From NCBI GenBank assembly GCA_902762375.1, contig CACWNY010000004.1, positions 1 to 64,000 of the forward strand: a stretch of 64,000 bases of DNA, in the 5' to 3' direction. The first letter of the stretch is position 1. Every line of letters begins with the position of its first letter. Source of the stretch: an uncultured Ruminococcus sp. GTDB lineage: Bacteria > Bacillota > Clostridia > Oscillospirales > Acutalibacteraceae. Position numbers and translations under genes: made by a program. The notes below the pieces were generated by a model that saw only the letters and a program-made list of their open reading frames with translations, did no database searches and was not told the DNA's origin. This document shows positions 54,446 to 61,633 of this stretch, one piece after another.

Positions 54446-56206
54446 ATGCACTTTATCACACTTTCAGACAACAAAAAAAATTCTGTGTCAGAACGGATAT
54501 TTTCTGTCTTTTCACGACACCCGTTTCTGACATTTGCATTAATGACATTAATCAGTTGTGGTATATTCATGCGAAGCGATGACAAAAATTTATCTCCGTT
54601 TTCACTGTTTGCTATGTTTATATTGTATGCAACAGTTTCAGCGGTGATTGTTTTTATCTTTGCCAAAGAGTATTATCGAAACGATAGTGTAATACAATAT
54701 TCAGTATTTACTATGATGATAACGATTGGGTTAATCACAGTATTTTCGTGTAGCGGAGCAGAAAACAATATTATTGCGGTATTTGTGATAGCATTGCTGT
54801 TATCTGTAGGGTGGATAATTGTTTTGATAAAACAGAACTCTCTGACAGTAAAATATTTATCGGCAGTCATTATTTTTCTGGGATTTGCTTTAAGACTGAC
54901 CTATATTCTCTATACCACTATTTACGAACGACAGCACGATAATTATACTTTAGGCGGAACATGGGGACATCTGGGGTATATTACACATTTCTGGGAAGAT
55001 TTGTTTTCTTTGCCCAAAGAAAATGTAATGGAAATTTCGCAATACTATCACCCACCGTTACATCATTTTACGGTAGGACTGTTTTTAAATTTTCTTAAGT
55101 GGTTGGGATTTGAAAATCTTGAAAGTATCGGCGAATGTATACAATATTTGACGATGTTTTATTCTACTGTATGTGTAGTGCTTTTTTACAAAATTCTGCG
55201 TTTTTTCCGTATTGACGGTTTACCGCTTTTGCTAGGACTTTCTGTAATTGCATTTCACCCATCGTTGATTATTCTAGGTGGAAGTGTCAATAATGATATG
55301 CTGTCTATTATGCTTATGCTGGGAGCGGTATACAATACTTTAATTTATTATGGTCAGCCGACAATGATGAATATTATTAAAATTGCTCTGTGTGTAGGAT
55401 TGTCAATGATGACAAAATTATCAGGCTGGATGGTAGCTCCTGCGATTGCTTTTATTTTTATTGTTGTATTGATAAGAGAAAAAGATAAAAAAATTCTCAT
55501 TCTCAGACAGTGGATAATTTTTGGTGTTATCTGTATACCGTTAGGTTTATGGTGGAGTGTGTATTGTTATTGCAAATATGATATGCCTTTTGGATATGTT
55601 ATGCGTTTTAAAAAGACGATTGCAATGTTTCTGGGGTATAAATACACTATCTGGGAAAGACTGACAGATTTCAGTTCGTTTCAGTTTGAAAGCGTCTATG
55701 ACCAATACAAATGGTATCACTGTCCCTACTATGAATATAATCCCACTATCGGACTTTTCAAGACAGCAATGTTTGATGAAGCACAATACGGAAGTGAACT
55801 ACAGTTATGGGCAGTAAGTCTGTTCTGGGTCAATATAGCTTTGGCATTGATTGCCCTAATAGCAATGTTTTATTTGATAGTTGTCAGAAAATCCTTGATA
55901 AATTTACCTTTAAAAGTTTTCTTATGGCTATTGTACGGTGTTTTTACGGTATCTTATTATTTGTTTTGTCTGAAATATCCTTTTACCTGTACGATGAATA
56001 TACGCTATACGGTGATGTCTGTTTTTACAGGTGTAATTTTTCTGGCAATACTATTGCAGTCTTTGAAAAGTGTTTCTACCCGTCCAAAAAAAATTATTTC
56101 TATATTAATTTCTTCGGTTATGGTAATTTTTTGCTTGCTTTCCGTAGTTGTTTATCTGAAAATTGGTTATATTCCTGCCGTTTATGACGGTGTTGTTCTG
56201 AAGTGA
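54446..56206 (+). CDS. GT39-like (PMT/ArnT-type) membrane glycosyltransferase
   Basis: A 586-residue protein with about 12 membrane helices. The first outer loop carries the DN-type acidic pair in QHDNYTLGGTWGHLGYITHFWED, followed by YYHPPLHHFTVGLFLNF, typical of polyprenyl-phosphate-sugar glycosyltransferases. It probably moves a sugar from a lipid carrier to a surface polymer or protein. I start at the ATG with AAAGGGA 5 bases upstream; the longer frame begins inside repeat copy 15. Acceptor unknown. Confidence 0.78.
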   Translation: MHFITLSDNKKNSVSERIFSVFSRHPFLTFALMTLISCGIFMRSDDKNLSPFSLFAMFILYATVSAVIVFIFAKEYYRNDSVIQYSVFTMMITIGLITVFSCSGAENNIIAVFVIALLLSVGWIIVLIKQNSLTVKYLSAVIIFLGFALRLTYILYTTIYERQHDNYTLGGTWGHLGYITHFWEDLFSLPKENVMEISQYYHPPLHHFTVGLFLNFLKWLGFENLESIGECIQYLTMFYSTVCVVLFYKILRFFRIDGLPLLLGLSVIAFHPSLIILGGSVNNDMLSIMLMLGAVYNTLIYYGQPTMMNIIKIALCVGLSMMTKLSGWMVAPAIAFIFIVVLIREKDKKILILRQWIIFGVICIPLGLWWSVYCYCKYDMPFGYVMRFKKTIAMFLGYKYTIWERLTDFSSFQFESVYDQYKWYHCPYYEYNPTIGLFKTAMFDEAQYGSELQLWAVSLFWVNIALALIALIAMFYLIVVRKSLINLPLKVFLWLLYGVFTVSYYLFCLKYPFTCTMNIRYTVMSVFTGVIFLAILLQSLKSVSTRPKKIISILISSVMVIFCLLSVVVYLKIGYIPAVYDGVVLK

Positions 56207-56216
56207 GGAATTTTGT

Positions 56217-57503
56217 ATGAAAGAACCGCTTGCCCAAAGAATACGCCCGAACACTCTTGATGACATTGTGGGGCAAAAACATTTGCTGGATAAAGGTAGA
56301 CCATTAAGAAATATTATCGAACACTGTGAAGATATGCCCAACATGATATTTTACGGTTCGTCAGGTGTGGGAAAAAGTACGGTAGCGACCTATATTGCCA
56401 ACAAAACCAAAAAACTTCTGCGGAAACTGAACGGTACAACTGCTTCTATCAGTGACATCAAAGACATAGTGAGTGAACTAGACACATTCAGCGGAATGAA
56501 TGGTATTCTGCTTTATCTTGATGAAATTCAGTATTTCAACAAAAAGCAACAGCAGACTTTATTAGAATTTCTGGAAAATGGCAGTATTACGCTGATTGCC
56601 TCTACTACTGAAAATCCTTATTTTTATGTTTACAATGCTATTTTAAGCCGATGTACAGTGTTTGAATTTAAAAGTGTGGAAAGTACAGAAATTGAAAAAG
56701 CTGTCAGACGGGCATTTTATTTTTTGTCAAACGAACTTCATGAAAAAATTATGGTTGATGATAATACTATCCATTACATTGCCACTGCCTGTGGAGGCGA
56801 TGTACGGAAAGCCATCAATTCAGTAGAACTCTGTGTTGCCACGACTTTCAGCGAAAAAAATACAGACGGTAATGTTTACCGAAAAATCACTTTGGAGAGT
56901 GCAAAAAACTTCACGCAAAAAAGTTCCATGAAATACGATAAAAACGGTGACGAACATTATGACCTTTTGTCTGCATTTCAAAAGTCAATGCGGGGTTCAG
57001 ACCCTGATGCAGGAATTTACTATCTTGGTCGGTTGCTTTTGGCGGGAGATTTACTTTCGGTATGCAGACGGCTTATGGTATGTGCTTGTGAAGATGTTGG
57101 TCTTGCCTATCCGCAGATTATTCCCATCGTAAAATCGTGTGTTGATATTGCTTTGCAGACAGGACTGCCTGAGGCAAGAATACCGCTTGCAGATGCAGTT
57201 TTACTTGTTTGTAATGCTCCGAAAAGCAACTCTGCCTATAATGCCATCAATAAAGCCATGCAGGATATAGAGAGTGGTCTTACAGGCAGTATTCCCCGAC
57301 AGCTACAGAACAAACATTTTGATGGTGATGAAGTGGAAAACAAGGGACAATTTTATCTTTATCCACATGATTTTGAACATCACTATGTCAGACAGCAATA
57401 TCTTCCTGACAATCTCAAAAACCGTAAATATTATGAATTTGGTAACAATAAAAACGAACAGGCATTCCGACAGTACTGGCAAAAAATCATGTGTGATATT
57501 TAG
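56217..57503 (+). CDS. rarA: replication-associated recombination AAA+ ATPase (RarA/MgsA)
   Basis: A 428-residue clamp-loader-like ATPase: LAQRIRPNTLDDIVGQKHLLDKGRPLRNIIE, Walker A FYGSSGVGKST, Walker B LYLDEIQYFNKKQQ, and the C-terminal helical domain with SAFQKSMRGSDPDAGIYYLGRLLLAGD and RLMVCACEDVGLAYP. It acts at stalled replication forks. The ATP-binding loop is normal; length is family-typical. It is closely followed by the phosphoesterase gene. Confidence 0.94.
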   Translation: MKEPLAQRIRPNTLDDIVGQKHLLDKGRPLRNIIEHCEDMPNMIFYGSSGVGKSTVATYIANKTKKLLRKLNGTTASISDIKDIVSELDTFSGMNGILLYLDEIQYFNKKQQQTLLEFLENGSITLIASTTENPYFYVYNAILSRCTVFEFKSVESTEIEKAVRRAFYFLSNELHEKIMVDDNTIHYIATACGGDVRKAINSVELCVATTFSEKNTDGNVYRKITLESAKNFTQKSSMKYDKNGDEHYDLLSAFQKSMRGSDPDAGIYYLGRLLLAGDLLSVCRRLMVCACEDVGLAYPQIIPIVKSCVDIALQTGLPEARIPLADAVLLVCNAPKSNSAYNAINKAMQDIESGLTGSIPRQLQNKHFDGDEVENKGQFYLYPHDFEHHYVRQQYLPDNLKNRKYYEFGNNKNEQAFRQYWQKIMCDI

Positions 57504-57545
57504 CAGATGGCAAAAGATTTGATACGAACAGGGGGATATAGTGTT

Positions 57546-58319
57546 ATGATTTTTATTACAGGAGATTGTCACGGAGAATTTCAGAAATTTTCCACGAATA
57601 ATTTTTTACCGCAAAAACTGATGGACAAAGAAGATATTGTCATCATTTGTGGAGATTTTGGCGGAGTGTGGGATTTACAGGAAGAATCTGCCGAAGAAAA
57701 ATACTGGTTGGATTGGTTAGATGAAAAGCCGTTCACGACTGTTTTTGCAGACGGTAATCATGAAAATTTTGACCGTCTGAACCATGACTACGAAACCGTT
57801 ATTTTTCATGGCGGTAAGGCACATAAAATCAGAAATTCTGTTTATCATCTGATGAGAGGAGAAGTTTTTGATTTTGAAGGTCAGCGTTTTTTTGTATTCG
57901 GCGGAGCAAGTTCCCATGATGTTGATGATGGTATTTTGTACCGTGAAGATTTTGAGAGCGAAGAAGCATTCAGAAAACAAATCCGAAAAATGAAAAAGCA
58001 AAGAAAATTATTTCGTGTCAATAAATTGTCATGGTGGGCGGAAGAATTGCCGTGTGAGGAAGAATTTGCCAATGCAGAAAAAAATCTTGCCAAAGTGGAT
58101 TACAAAGTGGATTATGTTATTACACATTGTACGGCACAATCTGTTGTGGAACATATGTATTCTTTCCAGCCTGAATCCGATAAGCTGACACGCTATTTTG
58201 ATGATTTACTCCAACGATTACAGTTCAGAAAGTGGTATTTCGGACATTATCATGAGGATAGAACTGTTACGGAAAAATTTATTGCTTTATATAAGGATAT
58301 TCTCTGTGTTCATTTTTGA
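57546..58319 (+). CDS. metallophosphoesterase
   Basis: A 257-residue calcineurin-like phosphoesterase: MIFITGDCHGEFQKF (DxH), ICGDFGGVW (GD), FADGNHENFDRLN (GNHE), ITHCTAQ and FGHYHED (GHxH), which together supply the bimetal ligands. I chose the ATG after AGGGGGA rather than a codon 13 residues earlier. Substrate unknown; a nucleotide or nucleic-acid role is possible given its pairing with rarA. Confidence 0.9.
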   Translation: MIFITGDCHGEFQKFSTNNFLPQKLMDKEDIVIICGDFGGVWDLQEESAEEKYWLDWLDEKPFTTVFADGNHENFDRLNHDYETVIFHGGKAHKIRNSVYHLMRGEVFDFEGQRFFVFGGASSHDVDDGILYREDFESEEAFRKQIRKMKKQRKLFRVNKLSWWAEELPCEEEFANAEKNLAKVDYKVDYVITHCTAQSVVEHMYSFQPESDKLTRYFDDLLQRLQFRKWYFGHYHEDRTVTEKFIALYKDILCVHF

Positions 58320-58412
58320 TATTTCCAATGGACTGAGAAAAATTCGAACAAAGTAAACCCGAAAAATTTGACCTGACAAAATAGGTTCTGATAAAAACGA
58401 ATGTTATCAAAG

Positions 58413-58459
58413 AAAAACGGTAACTTGTATTTATGAAAAATACAAGTTGCCGTTTTTGT
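58413..58459 (+). terminator. large hairpin after the phosphoesterase
   Basis: AAAAACGGTAACTTGTATTT pairs with AAATACAAGTTGCCGTTTTT and is followed by G then TT. It matches the hairpin at 33186 in its flanks while the stem bases differ in pairs. Confidence 0.8.
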
Positions 58460-58483
58460 TCATAGCCGTATGGGGAGAAAAAA

Positions 58484-58595
58484 ATCCGAACGGAGTGAGC
58501 CTGAAAAGTTTTTGTCCAACTTTTTTCAAAAAGTTGGCAGTTTCCAAAGGCGGAGCCTTTGGTAGGGGTTCGGGGACAAAGTCCCCGAAAAAGGC
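58484..58595 (+). repeat. dispersed hairpin repeat, copy 16
   Basis: ATCCGAACGGAGTGAGCC, the CCAAC...GTTGG hairpin, CCAAAGGCGGAGCCTTTGG and CGGGGACAAAGTCCCCG. Confidence 0.85.
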
Positions 58596-58670
58596 TGAAA
58601 AAATCTGTTTGACAGTACAAAGCATATTTGCTATAATAAACCGTTGTAGAAAAGATATTATGGGGGAATA

Positions 58671-59429
58671 GTGTTGAGTATTTTAAAATGTAACAATGTT
58701 ACAATGAGTTATGACGGCAACACTGTATTCAAAGATTTGAACTTTGAAATTCATAGAGGGGATTATCTTTGCATTGTGGGAGAGAACGGTTCAGGAAAAA
58801 GTACTTTGATGAAAGGTATATTAGGATTGCGTTCAGCAAGCTACGGAGAATTTGTATTCGGTGACGGTCTGAAGCAAACAGAAATCGGCTATCTTCCGCA
58901 ACAGACGGGTATACAGAAAGATTTTCCTGCGTCTGTATGGGAAGTCGTGCTGTCGGGGAGATTGAACAAAAAAAATTTTTTAGGTTTCTACAATAAGGAT
59001 GACAAGAAAATTGCATGGGAAAATATGGAAAAAATAGGTATTCCCTCTTTAAAAAAGCGTTGTTATCGTGAACTTTCGGGTGGACAGCAACAAAGGGTAT
59101 TGCTTGCAAGGGCATTATGTTCAGCGGAAAAGTTAATTTTACTTGATGAACCCGTTGTCGGACTTGACCCTGTGGCAACTTCTCAAATGTATACCATCAT
59201 CAAAAATCTGAACCAGAATGATAATATGACAGTGATTATGGTTTCGCATGACATTATTAGTGCGGTAAATTATGCCAGTCACATTTTACATCTCAGTGTC
59301 AGCGGTGAAATCTTTTTTGGTACGACAAAAGAATATCAGCACAGTGAACTTGGAAGTCGTTTTCTGTACCACAACTGTCACTGTGACGATTGCGAAAAAC
59401 ATAAAATCAAACATCTTCATCAGTCGTAA
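58671..59429 (+). CDS. znuC: zinc/manganese-type metal ABC transporter, ATP-binding subunit
   Basis: A 252-residue ABC ATPase: Walker A VGENGSGKST, Q-loop GYLPQQTG, signature ELSGGQQQRVLLARAL, Walker B LILLDEPVVGLDP, H-loop MVSHD. The C-terminus is His/Cys-rich (YHNCHCDDCEKHKIKHLHQS), as expected of a metal-linked member. The start is GTG (or TTG one codon later) after GGGGGAA. It pairs with the permease just downstream. No substrate-binding protein gene is adjacent. Confidence 0.9.
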   Translation: MLSILKCNNVTMSYDGNTVFKDLNFEIHRGDYLCIVGENGSGKSTLMKGILGLRSASYGEFVFGDGLKQTEIGYLPQQTGIQKDFPASVWEVVLSGRLNKKNFLGFYNKDDKKIAWENMEKIGIPSLKKRCYRELSGGQQQRVLLARALCSAEKLILLDEPVVGLDPVATSQMYTIIKNLNQNDNMTVIMVSHDIISAVNYASHILHLSVSGEIFFGTTKEYQHSELGSRFLYHNCHCDDCEKHKIKHLHQS

Positions 59430-59454
59430 ACACGACGGAAAGGAAATATACATC

Positions 59455-60267
59455 GTGGATATTTTATCAATGTTTGAACATACCTTTATGATAAGGGCAT
59501 TAATCATAGGGATACCTGTTTCACTTTGTGCATCGTTGTTAGGAGTGAGTCTGGTATTGAAGAGGTATTCAATGATAGGGGACGGGCTTTCCCATGTAGG
59601 ATTTGGAGCGTTGGCGATAGCGTCAGCGTTCAATCTGACACCATTGCCTGTAGCCATACCTGTTGTTGTTATTTCAGCGTTTTTACTGCTGAGGATAAGC
59701 GAAAACAGTAAAATCAAGGGAGATTCCGCCATAGCGTTGATATCGAGCAGTGCGTTGGCGATAGGGGTAACGGTTGCCACACTGCGAAACGGTATGAATA
59801 CAGACATCAGCAATTATTTATTCGGAAGTATTGTAGCGACATCTGATTTTGATGCGATATGGAGTGTATGTTTATCAGGAGTAGTTATTATTTTGTTGTG
59901 GATATTTTACAACAAGATTTTTGCGGTAACATTTGACGAAAATTTTTCCAAAGCGACGGGTATCAAAGTGAATTTTTACAACACGGTAATTGCCATACTG
60001 ACGGCATTGACAGTTGTGTTAGGAATGAGAATTATGGGAACGCTGTTGATATCCAGTCTGATAATATTTCCCGCATTGAGTGCTATGCAAGTATGCAAGA
60101 CTTTCAAGCAGGTGATTGTTACATCGGCAGTACTTTCTGTGATATGTTTTTTTATCGGGATAAGTGTTTCCTATATGGTAGGAACACCTGTAGGGGCAAG
60201 TATTGTTCTGGCAAATCTCACGGCATTTGTGATGTTTACAGTTGTCAAAAATATTGTCAGCCGTTAA
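59455..60267 (+). CDS. znuB: zinc/manganese-type metal ABC transporter, permease
   Basis: A 270-residue ABC-3 family permease with about eight membrane helices: VSLCASLLGVSLVLKRYSMIGDGLSHVGFGALAIASAF near the N-terminus is the family signature. The start is a GTG with AAAGGAAA 8 bases upstream, 25 bases after znuC; an ATG five codons later is an alternative. Metal specificity (Zn, Mn or Fe) cannot be told from sequence alone. Confidence 0.9.
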   Translation: MDILSMFEHTFMIRALIIGIPVSLCASLLGVSLVLKRYSMIGDGLSHVGFGALAIASAFNLTPLPVAIPVVVISAFLLLRISENSKIKGDSAIALISSSALAIGVTVATLRNGMNTDISNYLFGSIVATSDFDAIWSVCLSGVVIILLWIFYNKIFAVTFDENFSKATGIKVNFYNTVIAILTALTVVLGMRIMGTLLISSLIIFPALSAMQVCKTFKQVIVTSAVLSVICFFIGISVSYMVGTPVGASIVLANLTAFVMFTVVKNIVSR

Positions 60268-60279
60268 GTCAAGGGCAAG

Positions 60280-60400
60280 AATTAAAGGGCGTTGCCCTTT
60301 AAAATCCTACAAGGGGCTGTCGCCCCTTGACCCTACCCACTTTTTTGAAAAAAAGTGGACAAAAAACTTTTAAGCTCACTTCGTTCGGATTGCTTTTTAT
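60280..60400 (+). repeat. dispersed hairpin repeat, copy 17
   Basis: Inverted orientation: AAAGGGCGTTGCCCTTT, AAGGGGCTGTCGCCCCTT, the CCAC...GTGG hairpin, AACTTTTAAGCTCACTTCGTTCGGATTG. Confidence 0.85.
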
Positions 60401-60446
60401 CATAGCGAATTGAAAGCTGATTGCTAATGTAATGGAGATTTTGGAT

Positions 60447-61538
60447 ATGGAGAAAAGTAAAAGACTTTCGGGAATAGAATTACTCCGTATTATTGCCATG
60501 ATACAGATTATTTTTTTGCACCTGTTTCAGTATGGTGAAATGGGAACCGCAGTATCGTTGAAGAATTTGTCAGCGAGTACAGTTGTCGATTTTATGTGGT
60601 GTTTGTCCCGAACACCTGTAGATGTATTTGTGATGATATCGGGATATTTCCTGATAACGGCAAAAACAAATATTCGCAGTGCTGTTGCAAGGTGCAAAAA
60701 GCCTTATCAGGCGATGTTATTTTATTCTGTGATTATCGGGATAATATTTTTTATCACTACCCCGAATTTGTTTGTTGCTCCCGAAGTGTGGAAAATGTTT
60801 CTGCCGTTTTTTTCAAGAACATGGTATTTTCTGGACAATTATATTATTTTACTGCTTGTCAGTCCGTTTTTGAACAGAATGCTTGTTTCTTTAGAGAAGA
60901 AAGAATATCGTTTTTTGCTTACGGTAGCATTTGTTGTGGTAAGTGTGTGGAGTACACTAAGTAAAGTCAAAGTAGTCAATGAAGTCATCAGTAGTGCAAA
61001 AATTACGGATAACTATTATGGAAAAAGCCTGATAGGTTTTTTGCTGATGTACATTATAGGAGGATATCTGCGGTTACATATTGACGACAGCCGTTTTGCG
61101 GTATGGAAGAAACGGTGTTGGTACATGGGGATATTTCTGGGAATGTGCGGAATAGATTTTGCTTTGCACTGTAATTTTGAAGAGTATAAAAATGTTTATG
61201 GAATGTTTAACAATCCGTTTGTGGTTATAGAAAGTGTGTGTATGGTATTATTGTTCCGTAGTTTTGTATTCAGCAGTAGGATTGTCAACACACTTGCCTC
61301 AACGACATTAGGGGTATATGCTATCCACGAACATCCCTATATCCGAAAATGGTTGTGGGAACTTTTAAGCATGAAAGACCATAATCTGTACTATAGCTGG
61401 AAATATTTGCCAATAGGGATAGGAATATGTGCAGGAGTATTTCTGGCGTGTGGTACATTGGAACTAGTCAGAATGAAGATATCTGGATTTATTGTCAAAA
61501 GACATTTTATGCGACAAAAAGATACAACAAAAAAGTAA
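60447..61538 (+). CDS. acyltransferase family 3 membrane protein
   Basis: A 363-residue protein with about ten membrane helices. The N-terminus RLSGIELLRIIAMIQIIFLHLFQYG holds the catalytic-type His, and SRTPVDVFVMISGYFLI is the acyltransferase-3 signature. Such proteins O-acetylate cell-wall or exopolysaccharide sugars. GGAG lies 10 bases before the chosen ATG. Target polymer unknown. Confidence 0.88.
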   Translation: MEKSKRLSGIELLRIIAMIQIIFLHLFQYGEMGTAVSLKNLSASTVVDFMWCLSRTPVDVFVMISGYFLITAKTNIRSAVARCKKPYQAMLFYSVIIGIIFFITTPNLFVAPEVWKMFLPFFSRTWYFLDNYIILLLVSPFLNRMLVSLEKKEYRFLLTVAFVVVSVWSTLSKVKVVNEVISSAKITDNYYGKSLIGFLLMYIIGGYLRLHIDDSRFAVWKKRCWYMGIFLGMCGIDFALHCNFEEYKNVYGMFNNPFVVIESVCMVLLFRSFVFSSRIVNTLASTTLGVYAIHEHPYIRKWLWELLSMKDHNLYYSWKYLPIGIGICAGVFLACGTLELVRMKISGFIVKRHFMRQKDTTKK

Positions 61539-61566
61539 GTTATCAAAACAATGTTGTCATTTTTTG

Positions 61567-61596
61567 TTGACAGAATATATAGAGATAGATTAAAAT
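61567..61596 (+). promoter_or_regulatory. pullulanase promoter
   Basis: Consensus TTGACA, an 18-base spacer and TAAAAT, 37 bases before the pullulanase ATG. Confidence 0.7.
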
Positions 61597-61633
61597 AGGA
61601 GAAAGATAGATTACTACATTAGGAGGAAGAATT

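Noticed and set aside
59272..59454. N-terminal extension of the metal permease
   Set aside because: It overlaps the znuC gene by over 150 bases in another frame and does not look like a permease; the GTG at 59455 has a good ribosome site.
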